DNA from: Bog-473 sp036491435
GTDB lineage: Bacteria; Actinomycetota; Acidimicrobiia; Acidimicrobiales; RAAP-2
Direction: 5' to 3'
NCBI GenBank assembly: GCA_036491435.1
Contig: DASXBZ010000246.1
Location: 1 to 35,826 of the forward strand
Length of the DNA stretch: 35,826 nucleotides
Shown: positions 22,226 to 28,771 of the stretch, one piece after another
How positions within the stretch are numbered: position 1 is the stretch's first letter
How the letters are laid out: every line of letters begins with the position of its first letter
The notes under the pieces: generated by a model
What the model was told of the DNA's origin: nothing
The model's input: only the letters and a program-made list of their open reading frames with translations
Database searches by the model: none
Program-made: the position numbers and the translations under genes

Positions 22226-22888
22226 TCAAGATGCGAAGTGCTTGAGGGCGGCAGCCTTCTCCGCCTCCGCGACGCCGACCTGATCCGTGAGCTTTGGGAC
22301 CTCGTTGAAGTACCAGTAGATGACGTCGAGTGCCGGCCCGGCGAGCGGTCCCGCCCAGTCGCGGAACATCTCCGTGACAACTGCCAACGCGGTGGTCGGC
22401 ACTCCCCCGGCGTGCGCCAACCGTTCGATGGCTGTGCGATGCGCGACCTGCGACCGACCACCGACAGCATCGGTCGGGTACAACACGTCGTAGCCATCCT
22501 TGAGCGCTTGAGTGGTGGCGAACGTGAGACAAATCTCTGTGTGGAGCCCGCCGATAATGAGGCGCTGACGTCCCGTTGCCTTCACAGCTTCACTGAACGC
22601 CTTGTCCTCGAACGCCGCCATCGACGTTCGGTCGATCGGCTCGATGCCTTCGAGCTCGGCCAGTATCGACGGAAGGGTGGGCCCGTTGATCCCGTAGCCC
22701 ACACCTACGGTCGACAGGACGATCGGCATGTCGTACGCCTTCGCCATCCTTGCCAGCAGCCGGACGTTGAGCTCTGCCATGTCGGCATCAGTTTCCGAGC
22801 GGATGACCTCGAACATCTCCTTCTGGTAGTCGATCAGAACCAGGGCGGAGGACTCGGCCGTCCAGATTCCAAGTTCCTTTGTGCTCAT
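22226..22888 (-). CDS. YcaC-like isochorismatase-family cysteine hydrolase
   Basis: A 220-residue isochorismatase-fold hydrolase. LVLIDYQ (D20) and GGLHTEICLTFATTQALKDGYDVL (Cys120 in the nucleophile place) are family motifs; MPIVLSTVGVGYGINGPTLPSI and EPIDRTSMAAFED resemble E. coli YcaC and its relatives, whose natural substrate is unsettled. I chose ATG at 22888 because AAAGGA then sits 8 bases upstream; the ATG at 22894 is too close to that site. It is the first gene of an operon with the SDR and MFS genes, and its promoter region carries the TGCTTGCGCAAGCA palindrome at 22967-22980. It probably cleaves an amide or ester-like bond in the compound sensed by the neighbouring MarR protein (inference). 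Confidence 0.88.
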   Translation of the reverse strand: MSTKELGIWTAESSALVLIDYQKEMFEVIRSETDADMAELNVRLLARMAKAYDMPIVLSTVGVGYGINGPTLPSILAELEGIEPIDRTSMAAFEDKAFSEAVKATGRQRLIIGGLHTEICLTFATTQALKDGYDVLYPTDAVGGRSQVAHRTAIERLAHAGGVPTTALAVVTEMFRDWAGPLAGPALDVIYWYFNEVPKLTDQVGVAEAEKAAALKHFAS

Positions 22889-22960
22889 GAACATTTCCTT
22901 TCGATCTGTACTTCGATTGGTCTGCCCGTGTCAGTGCGTCTCCCGTATGGTGTACACGAT

Positions 22961-22981
22961 TTTATATGCTTGCGCAAGCAT
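22961..22981 (-). promoter_or_regulatory. Putative MarR operator and -10 element of the hydrolase operon
   Basis: A perfect 16-bp palindrome ATGCTTGCGCAAGCAT (22966-22981) abuts TATAAA read on the minus strand (22966-22961), a good -10 candidate for the leftward hydrolase-SDR-MFS operon starting at 22888. The 14-bp core recurs exactly at 23641-23654 upstream of the marR-type gene and the divergent SDR gene. Binding here would block the -10/-35 spacer. Confidence 0.75.
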
Positions 22982-23110
22982 TTTATTTCGGTTCGTCATT
23001 TTCGAGAGCAGATGCTCGAGCTCGATTGGCAGTTTTCAACGTCGGACGGATCTCGACCAGCGTCGGTTGCTTCGCGGAGCCATGGGCACCGCCGCGATCG
23101 TGGCCTGGAG

Positions 23111-23572
23111 TTAGCTCCCGCTATGGAGTCGATCGGCGATCTCCAGCAACGCTTGGGATGCAGACTTCGCGGTCGCTTGATCCACGTGATCGAATACCAG
23201 AGTTCTCATACTGGAGACGTGGACCCACCGGGCCGCCTCGACCTTCGCCAGTCCGGCTGCAGTCAAGCTCGCCACGTTGCCCCGACCGTCCTCTGTGCTG
23301 GTCCGCTTTGTTGCCAGGCCACGTGACTGGAGCTCGTCGACCATGCGCGTCATTCTGCTGGCCGAAAGCGAGGTCGAGCGTGCGAGATCAGTCATCCGCA
23401 GCTCGTTATTGGCAGCTTCAGACAGCGACATCAGTGTCACGAACTCGTTCGAGTTGATTCCCACTGCCAGCATCAAGTCCCGGTCCAAAAACCGCGGGAG
23501 CCAGAGCGTGATCCGCATCAAGGCACGCCACAATTCATTTTCTGCAGTGTTCAGCGGCTCAGCTCTCGTCAT
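23111..23572 (-). CDS. MarR-family transcriptional regulator
   Basis: A 153-residue MarR-type winged-helix repressor: N-terminal dimerisation helix (LWRALMRITLWLPRFLDRDLM), helix-turn-helix NELRMTDLARSTSLSASRMTRMVDELQSRGLA (about 57-87), wing RTSTEDGRGNVASLT (the DxR wing), and C-terminal helices. MarR proteins usually bind palindromes in their own promoter and release DNA on binding a phenolic or other aromatic ligand. On the minus strand upstream, TTGCGC (inside the palindrome at 23641-23654) and TAAAAT (23628-23623) stand 17 bases apart as a promoter, so autoregulation is likely. It is paralogous to the regulator at 25425 (shared FWRALMR/LWRALMR, LSASR-TR-VD-LQS-GL). Confidence 0.93.
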   Translation of the reverse strand: MTRAEPLNTAENELWRALMRITLWLPRFLDRDLMLAVGINSNEFVTLMSLSEAANNELRMTDLARSTSLSASRMTRMVDELQSRGLATKRTSTEDGRGNVASLTAAGLAKVEAARWVHVSSMRTLVFDHVDQATAKSASQALLEIADRLHSGS

Positions 23573-23608
23573 GCATTTAGGCTGACTCTCTGTGCAACCC
23601 GAGAACCC

Positions 23609-23654
23609 TTGACACTGCCGGGATTTTAAGAGAGTATTTTTGCTTGCGCAAGCA
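23609..23654. promoter_or_regulatory. Overlapping divergent promoters with MarR-type operator
   Basis: Rightward, TTGACA (23609-23614) and GAGTAT (23632-23637) are 17 bases apart and drive the SDR gene at 23697. Leftward, TTGCGC (23651-23646) and TAAAAT (23628-23623) are 17 bases apart and drive the MarR gene. The perfect palindrome TGCTTGCGCAAGCA (23641-23654) covers the leftward -35 and the expected rightward transcription start, so one bound dimer could silence both genes. Hexamers were matched by eye to sigma-70-type consensus. Confidence 0.7.
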
Positions 23655-23696
23655 GGTTTATCCCAACCAGACCCCTAATCTCGAAAGGTTCCGATC

Positions 23697-24371
23697 ATGG
23701 ACATAGCGATCGTGGTCGGCGCGGGCAGTGGCCTGGGGGCCGCCACCGCGCGGGCGTTGCAGGCGGCTGGTCGAACCGTCGTGGCCGTCGACCGCAACGA
23801 AGCAGGGCTAAAGGCCCTTCCCGAAGGGATCCACCTCGAAGTCGCCGACGCGACCGACCCAAACGCTCCTGGGCCTCTCTTCGAGCGAATCGTTGGCGAA
23901 TTCGGTCTTCCCGACGTTCTCGTCAACACCATCGGTGCCTTCGACCTGGGCGATTCGCTGACCGTCACCCCCGAGAAGCTCCGCACCTTGATGGACGTCA
24001 ACCTCGGCGCAGCGCTGTGGTTGACGCAGGCTGTGGTGCCGTACATGGAACAGAGTGGCTCGGGCGCAATCGTGCACATTTCCGCTCGACCGGGCCTCGA
24101 GGCGACGGCCGGCTATGCGGCCTACGGAGTCTCGAAGGCTGCACTTGTTCACCTGGTCCGCACCCTTGACCTCGAGTTGCGACCCCGCGGCATCCGGGTC
24201 AACGCCATTGCTCCACAGATCATCGCCACTGAGAAGAACAAAGCGCTGTTCCCTCCGGAGATGCTCACCACGGCCGTCGAACCCGAAGCCATTGCCGACG
24301 TCATCGCCTTCCTTGTCAGCGACGCAGCGGGCCCGATAAGTGGAGCCGTACTGCCGACCTACGGGGGATAA
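23697..24371 (+). CDS. SDR-family oxidoreductase, MarR-controlled
   Basis: A 224-residue classical short-chain dehydrogenase with IVVGAGSGLG at residues 5-14, VDRNEAG after the second strand (an Asp favouring NAD(H)), NTIG in place of NNAG, HISARPG as the serine loop, and intact YGVSK (143-147). GIRVNAIAPQIIATEKNKALFPPE and a shortened end ISGAVLPTYGG complete it. AAAGG stands about 9 bases before ATG 23697. The promoter overlaps a probable MarR operator. A short hairpin follows the stop, and the aldo-keto reductase gene begins 71 bases later, possibly on the same transcript. Confidence 0.92.
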   Translation: MDIAIVVGAGSGLGAATARALQAAGRTVVAVDRNEAGLKALPEGIHLEVADATDPNAPGPLFERIVGEFGLPDVLVNTIGAFDLGDSLTVTPEKLRTLMDVNLGAALWLTQAVVPYMEQSGSGAIVHISARPGLEATAGYAAYGVSKAALVHLVRTLDLELRPRGIRVNAIAPQIIATEKNKALFPPEMLTTAVEPEAIADVIAFLVSDAAGPISGAVLPTYGG

Positions 24372-24386
24372 GTGCCAACAAGCACT
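24371..24386 (+). terminator. Short hairpin after SDR gene
   Basis: AGTGC-CAACAA-GCACT begins at the last base of the SDR stop codon. The 5-bp stem with no U-tract is weak; it may attenuate read-through into the aldo-keto reductase gene or be incidental. Confidence 0.25.
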
Positions 24387-24442
24387 CCCGATCAGGTTGC
24401 CGCCTGGTTCTTTGACCGGAGCGTCGCATTGCTGTCTCCAAG

Positions 24443-25351
24443 ATGAAAGAGGCCGTGTCATGCCCTGAAGCGGCCGCGGCTGGGTCGTTCGCGCTCGGCC
24501 GATGGCAAGTGAACCGGATCGGATACGGCGCCATGCAATTGGCGGGTGACAACGTCTTCGGCCCCCCTCGCGACCGCAACGAAGCGTTGCGCGTTCTGTG
24601 CGCTGCGGTAGAGAGTGGGATCAACCACATCGACACAGCCCAGTACTACGGGCCCGGGGTGGTGAACGAGCTGATCCGCGAGGCTCTTTACCCTTATCCC
24701 GGCAACCTGGCCATCGTCAGCAAGGTGGCCGCGCGGCGCGATGAGCGGGGCGCCGTCCTGGCCTACGACGAGCCAAGTGAGCTCCAAGCAGGTCTCGAGG
24801 AGAACCTCGTGGCGCTCGGAGTCGACCGGCTCGCCGCCGTCAACTTGCGAATGATGGACGGATCCAAACCTGGTAAGCGCTTCGACGCACAACTTGCAGC
24901 GCTCATCGCGTCTCGCGATCAGGGGCTCGTCGACGGGATCGGCCTTAGCAACATATCGATCGACCACCTGCGTATTGCCCTCGAACAGACGGAAATTGTC
25001 TGCGTGCAGAACCTGTTCAACCTCGCCGACCAGACCTCGCGTGACCTCCTGGATGAATGCACGGTTCGGGGCATTCCCTTTGTGCCGTTCTGTCCGTTGG
25101 GATGGCCGCGCGACAGGCAGAACGCAATCCTTACGAACCCGTTCCTCGCTGAGCTGGGCCGCCGCATCGGTGCCACGCCGGCGCAACTCGCGCTAGCGTG
25201 GCTGCTCGACCTCTCGCCGAACGTCCTCCTCATTCCGGGCACCAGAACCCGTGAGCATCTGACGGAGAACATCCGAGCAGCCGGAGTTCGATTTGACGAT
25301 GCTGCTCGCGCCGCAATAGCCCGGCAATTCCCCTCTGGCCAAGGTGCCTAG
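24443..25351 (+). CDS. Aldo-keto reductase family protein
   Basis: A 302-residue (beta/alpha)8 aldo-keto reductase. Catalytic residues visible are D64 and Y69 (HIDTAQYYGPG) and K94 (SKVAARRDE). The fourth, normally His in a LxHxPD-type strand, reads VNLRMMDG, giving Arg136 there. The phosphate-binding end is LIPGTRTREHLTENIRAAG, typical of NADPH-using members, and ALAWLLDLSPNVLLIPGT matches the C-terminal pattern. ATG 24443 is the first plausible start; no strong ribosome-binding site is visible. It lies between the MarR-controlled SDR and a second MarR gene, so reduction of a carbonyl compound that is also the inducer is a reasonable guess. Confidence 0.92.
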   Translation: MKEAVSCPEAAAAGSFALGRWQVNRIGYGAMQLAGDNVFGPPRDRNEALRVLCAAVESGINHIDTAQYYGPGVVNELIREALYPYPGNLAIVSKVAARRDERGAVLAYDEPSELQAGLEENLVALGVDRLAAVNLRMMDGSKPGKRFDAQLAALIASRDQGLVDGIGLSNISIDHLRIALEQTEIVCVQNLFNLADQTSRDLLDECTVRGIPFVPFCPLGWPRDRQNAILTNPFLAELGRRIGATPAQLALAWLLDLSPNVLLIPGTRTREHLTENIRAAGVRFDDAARAAIARQFPSGQGA

Positions 25352-25424
25352 GGGTCGTGGACGGGCGAGAGCGGGGTCCGGGGATGGCGACTGTTGCTCC
25401 TACTAGCAAGTTATCCTCGTCGGC

Positions 25425-25901
25425 GTGGCGAACAACCCTGAGCCGCTGACTTCAATTGAAGAGACATTCTGGCGGGCGTTGATGCGTCTCACCCTGTCGC
25501 TGCCTCGACAATTGAACGACGACATGGTGCGGGCCGCGGGCCTAACGGCCAGCGAGTACACCGTGATCATGAATCTGTCCGAAGCGCCCAATCGCCAGCT
25601 CCGTATGGCAGATCTGGCGAACGCCGCCGGACTGTCTGCAAGCCGCACCACCCGACTCGTCGACGACCTGCAGTCGCACGGCTTAGTGGTCAAACGAGCA
25701 AGTTCCGCCGACGGGCGGAGCAACCTCGCCGAACTGACCTCACAAGGACTGACCAAGCTGCGGTCGGCCTGGCCCGCTCATGTTGCCAGCGTTCGTGGTC
25801 GAGTTCTTGACCACATCCCCGCCGGTTCGCTCGCCAAGACCGCGCAGGCTTTGGAGGCTGTTGCGGCGCAATTGGACGGCGATCGCATCGGCTCTGCGTA
25901 A
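25425..25901 (+). CDS. MarR-family transcriptional regulator, second paralogue
   Basis: A 158-residue MarR-type winged-helix protein, clearly homologous along its length to the regulator at 23111. The HTH is RQLRMADLANAAGLSASRTTRLVDDLQSHGL, the wing SSADGRSNLAELTSQG, and flanking helices FWRALMRLTLSLPRQL and SLAKTAQALEAVAAQL. The start is GTG at 25425 with no visible ribosome-binding site, so a leaderless transcript is possible. The upstream TAGCAAG shares only one half of the palindrome bound (presumably) by the first MarR protein, so target specificity may have diverged. It is probably the last gene of the rightward SDR-AKR-MarR run. Confidence 0.92.
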   Translation: MANNPEPLTSIEETFWRALMRLTLSLPRQLNDDMVRAAGLTASEYTVIMNLSEAPNRQLRMADLANAAGLSASRTTRLVDDLQSHGLVVKRASSADGRSNLAELTSQGLTKLRSAWPAHVASVRGRVLDHIPAGSLAKTAQALEAVAAQLDGDRIGSA

Positions 25902-25914
25902 AAGGGAACGTCGA

Positions 25915-26145
25915 CTACTCCGGTTTGCCCTCCTGCATCCAGCGTTCGAACAATTCGACCCTTTCCGCCGGCCATGCCCCGTCGCACGGCATAGAGCCAT
26001 TCTTCAATCGCGCAGCGATCGAGTCAGCGTGAGCTTGGACGTCGGCGTAGGACCACAAATCGAACGCACGACGCATCGAATCACGGTCCTTCTCTCGAAA
26101 CAGAACCTTGATGTCGGACTCGAAACTAACGGTGGGTTCTGACAC
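25915..26145 (-). CDS. Small conserved-looking hypothetical protein
   Basis: A 76-residue acidic protein: SFESDIKVLFREKDRDSMRRAFDLWSYADVQAHADSI then RLKNGSMPCDGAWPAERVELFERWMQEGKPE. The pattern LFRExDRxSM...FDLWSYxDVxxHA...GSMPCDGAWP is one I recall from short uncharacterised bacterial proteins; no function is known to me. The GTG at 26145 has AAAGGA 7 bases upstream, preferred over a longer reading from 26235. It converges tail-to-tail with the second MarR gene, 13 bases apart. One Cys in MPCDGAW and two conserved Trp might bind a ligand or haem-like group (speculative). Confidence 0.75.
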   Translation of the reverse strand: MSEPTVSFESDIKVLFREKDRDSMRRAFDLWSYADVQAHADSIAARLKNGSMPCDGAWPAERVELFERWMQEGKPE

Positions 26146-26359
26146 TCTCACATCCTTTCGTCGTGGCGCGACGCCTAAAGATGCACCGCAGCTGATCGGC
26201 TGGACCCGTATCAACTCAAGCTCAGCGTAAGCCAACCTCGTCGCCTACGTGCCCTTTCCCGCCACTCGGCGAACCACGGAGAAGAGTCGTTCACACTCTG
26301 GCCAGTCGGATTTGGCAGATTCCCGCTCCGACGCGCTGAGAATTTCTCCGCCGTTCAGG

Positions 26360-26596
26360 TCAGCTGCTTGACCCCTCGTTCAGACTCTCGTGCCGCCAAC
26401 CATCTTTGTATTCGGCATCATGAAGCCGACGGACCTGATGGGCATAGTGGTCGAGCCGATCGGCAGCGACTTGAGCCTGGTGGTAATCCTTACCGTGGTC
26501 ACGCGCGGCGGTCTTCTCTTCAGCCCGCTTCCGAACGATTCGGAGCTCCTCATGGGCGTGCTCAACAATCTTCTCTAGAGTTTGCTCAAGGTTCAT
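26360..26596 (-). CDS. Small helical hypothetical protein
   Basis: A 78-residue very charged, helix-forming protein (MNLEQTLEKIVEHAHEELRIVRKRAEEKTAARDHG, QAQVAADRLDHYAHQVRRLHDAEYKDGW). ATG 26596 has GGAGGA 8 bases upstream, the main reason to call it. Open readings on the opposite strand and in a second minus frame overlap it but lack such a site and look less protein-like. It is likely cytoplasmic, perhaps coiled-coil; there are no recognisable motifs. Confidence 0.6.
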   Translation of the reverse strand: MNLEQTLEKIVEHAHEELRIVRKRAEEKTAARDHGKDYHQAQVAADRLDHYAHQVRRLHDAEYKDGWRHESLNEGSSS

Positions 26597-26917
26597 CGTG
26601 CTGTCCTCCGTTGGAGTTTCGGCTTGAAGGAGCGAACGCGACCGCCAGCTCAAGTGCTGACTGCATCGGTCCGCAATGCTAGGCAGTCGGACCTGGACGG
26701 CGCTACAGGGATTCCGGTTCCTACGAGTCTTCGAGAGCGAACCTGCGACCCTCGCCTTGGCAAGGTGAAGCTCTAATCATCTGTTTCGGCCTAATCCGTG
26801 ACGGGCTGCTCTGTCCACCCAGCTTCCAACCTCCAGCCAGTCTGCCCCGGCAGAACAGCGGTCCACGACAGGGTCATCTCCAGGAATCCCAATGGAGGCA
26901 ATCTTGCGTCTCGGCAT
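26597..26917. other. Gene-free stretch holding a tRNA fragment
   Basis: These 321 bases contain no convincing gene on either strand. The only recognisable item is the truncated tRNA-Gly-like sequence at 26738-26783 (separate entry). The ribosome-binding site of the small protein at 26596 lies at its left end. Confidence 0.6.
26738..26783 (-). pseudogene. Truncated tRNA-Gly(GCC) fragment
   Basis: Read on the minus strand, bases 26783 to 26738 match the middle of a bacterial tRNA-Gly: D-loop and 3' D-stem (CAGATGATTAGAGC), anticodon arm TTCACC-TTGCCAA-GGCGAG with anticodon GCC (26761-26759), variable loop GGGTC and 5' T-arm GCAGGTTCG. The partner GCTC of the D-stem, the 3' half of the T-arm and both acceptor strands are absent, and one anticodon-stem pair is a mismatch. 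It cannot fold as a tRNA, so it is a remnant, possibly a scar of integration or excision at a tRNA gene. Confidence 0.65.
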
Positions 26918-27652
26918 TTAGGCAACGGCGAGTCGAGCGAAGAGGAAACCGTCCTGTTCGAGGAGGTGCACGAAACGCAGCTGTAGCGGCGGCATGAGTT
27001 CGGGGCCCGCGAGGACCCGAGTCCCGTCTCCCGCGACGAGCCGAGGCGAGAGTGTCAGGCAGAGCTCATCCAGCAGTCCGGCGTGCACGACGTCGGCGTT
27101 GAGCCCCGGCCCACCCTCGAGCAACACCGATCGGTAGCCAGCCAGCGACAACTGGTGCAGGGCCTCGGCCGGGTCGACTCGCTCCTCCCCTGCAATGAGG
27201 ACATCGGCAACCGCCTCGGCGCGGCGGCGTGCGCCAGCATCGCAGGCACTTGTCGTCACGACCACAGGACGGACATCGGCCTCGGTGAAGAAGGGAGCCG
27301 ACCAGTCCAGGTTTCCCGTCCCGGTGACGACCGCGATCGGTGGTACATCAGATTGTCCCCGCGCAGCTCGTCGGGCTCGCAGCTGGTCATCGAGCATCAC
27401 CGGCCCATAGCCCTCGGCCCGTGCGGTTCCGGCCCCCACGAGAATGATGTCTGCCAGCGATCGCAGCACTTGGAAGACGCTGCGATCGGCCGGCCCACCG
27501 AGGAGACCAGACCGACCTTCGATCGTGATGGCGCCGTCCAGAGTGGAAATCATGTTGCAGCGCACGAACGGCCGGTCTCCCCCGCCGGATGGGACCTCGT
27601 AGGCCTCGACGAGGTCGACCACCCCGACCGGTTGTGGCAAAAGCGCCCTCAT
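26918..27652 (-). CDS. RibD C-terminal-type reductase (pyrimidine reductase family)
   Basis: A 244-residue protein of the dihydrofolate-reductase-like RibD C-terminal family. Seen are MRALLPQPVGVVDLVEAYEVP, RPFVRCNMISTLDGAITIEGRSG, LRSLADIILVGAGTARAEGYGPV and SVLLEGGPGLNADVVHAGLLDELCLTLSPRLVAG, the standard order of substrate and NADPH motifs. Bacterial RibD uses this domain to reduce the riboflavin precursor aminouracil; stand-alone actinobacterial members are usually called pyrimidine reductases, with an unproven role. ATG 27652 matches the family start; an upstream extension to 27727 is possible but unlike the family. It stands alone, with no other riboflavin gene in the window. Confidence 0.9.
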   Translation of the reverse strand: MRALLPQPVGVVDLVEAYEVPSGGGDRPFVRCNMISTLDGAITIEGRSGLLGGPADRSVFQVLRSLADIILVGAGTARAEGYGPVMLDDQLRARRAARGQSDVPPIAVVTGTGNLDWSAPFFTEADVRPVVVTTSACDAGARRRAEAVADVLIAGEERVDPAEALHQLSLAGYRSVLLEGGPGLNADVVHAGLLDELCLTLSPRLVAGDGTRVLAGPELMPPLQLRFVHLLEQDGFLFARLAVA

Positions 27653-28003
27653 CTGCGGTGCGCGGTCGCTGGGCCCACGACACCCGAACTCTGGCCGAGG
27701 CGGTATTCCCTGTTCATGATCATCCAATTATGACGGTCAGCGTGCCGAACCCTACGAGGAGTTCCCTCAAGAGGTTGACCCGAGAAAGGAGTCCTCTCCC
27801 GTGGACACGTCGACAGCCGGTTGTTTGAGGCTGCCTCAGGGCCAGCGGACCCCAATTCTCCTCCCGCACGGTGCGACGACCCAGGGCCGATGCTGCCACC
27901 GAGTGTGCGGATGCACCGGTGCGCTCCAGTTGCGACACAATTCGGGTGGTTGGACCTGAACGTGGAGTCAGCCGTTCGCAGCGTCGTCATAGGAAGGGAT
28001 GTA
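27653..28003. other. Gene-free stretch
   Basis: These 351 bases between the divergent reductase and thioredoxin-fold genes show open readings only in low-quality frames. I see no strong palindrome, tRNA or conserved peptide. It presumably contains both promoters; AGGAAGGG at 27991-27998 is the ribosome-binding site of the next gene. Confidence 0.5.
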
Positions 28004-28558
28004 ATGGTGAAAGCAGATTCGGTAGACACGCCGGCAGGGCACACGCCCCAAGGCGGGGTCATTGTGGGCCACTCCGCTGCGAAGAGGTCCATGCTTCTCT
28101 TCGAAGATCCGCAGTGTCCGTATTGCCGACAGTTCGAGGAGCTGAATGGGGCACGCATCACCACAGCAATTGATGCTGGCGTGATCGCCGTTGAGTACCG
28201 CATGCGTTGCTTTCTCGGTCCTGAGTCGGTGAGGGCCGACAACGCCCTCGCCCTGGCAGCGGAGGCTGGTCGGTTTGACGAGCTCCGGAAGGCCCTTTTT
28301 GCAGCGCAACCGCCAGAAGGCACCGGAGGCTTCACAAACGGCGACCTCATCGAGCTCGGAGCGGAGATTGGACTGGTGGATTCCGACTTCGTCTCCGGAG
28401 TGCAGGGAGGCCGATACGAATCCTGGGTGTTGAACAGAGAAAAGCTGTACCAGACTGAAGATCCACAGGGGACACCGGCTGCGTGGCTCGATGGGAAAAT
28501 GCTCGACTCAGGAGTGCTCTTCGACGCGTCGAAATTCAGCAGGCGACTGAGTGATTGA
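28004..28558 (+). CDS. DsbA-like thioredoxin-fold protein
   Basis: A 184-residue thioredoxin-fold protein with active site CPYC (C38-C41) in LLFEDPQCPYCRQFEE, then the helical insertion SVRADNALALAAEAGRFDELRKALFAAQPPE and the cis-Pro region GTPAAWLDGKML. This resembles the DsbA / Thioredoxin_4 group that oxidises or isomerises disulfides outside the cytoplasm. With ATG 28004 (AGGAAGGG upstream) there is no signal peptide or membrane segment, so it either works in the cytoplasm or starts further upstream; the longer reading from 27821 shows no signal peptide either. It stands alone, and its redox partner is not in the window. Confidence 0.85.
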   Translation: MVKADSVDTPAGHTPQGGVIVGHSAAKRSMLLFEDPQCPYCRQFEELNGARITTAIDAGVIAVEYRMRCFLGPESVRADNALALAAEAGRFDELRKALFAAQPPEGTGGFTNGDLIELGAEIGLVDSDFVSGVQGGRYESWVLNREKLYQTEDPQGTPAAWLDGKMLDSGVLFDASKFSRRLSD

Positions 28559-28771
28559 TGGCTCCACGCAATGTATGGCGCTGATCTAAAGCGGAGGGTC
28601 GAATTCGTACCAGCAATCCTCACCTTGGTAAAGAGGTGTTTGCCGTCTGGATAGTCGCCCTACTCGCGGGGTCGTGGTCTCCGATCCACCCAGCGTTCGC
28701 CCCGGTCGCCTCCGTCTGCCGTTGTAGTCGAGCGCTCTACTATCGACCCAAGCTTGTGAACAAGGAGGATT

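Noticed and set aside
21911..23326. A 471-codon open reading on the plus strand
   Set aside because: It runs opposite the SDR, hydrolase and MarR genes and through their promoter palindrome; no recognisable domain.
25404..25425. A third copy of the MarR palindrome upstream of the second MarR gene
   Set aside because: Only TAGCAAG is shared; the other arm is absent, so it is not called an operator.
26390..26578. A hydrophobic 62-residue plus-strand reading opposite the small helical protein
   Set aside because: It lacks a ribosome-binding site, and the minus-strand reading has GGAGGA at good spacing and a more natural composition; some doubt remains.
26738..26783. Calling this a functional tRNA gene
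   Set aside because: Both acceptor strands, the 5' D-stem partner and the 3' half of the T-arm are missing, so it is listed as a remnant.
27649..28623. A 324-codon open reading on the minus strand
   Set aside because: It lies opposite the thioredoxin-fold gene, which has a CPYC motif and a ribosome-binding site; the minus reading has no motif.
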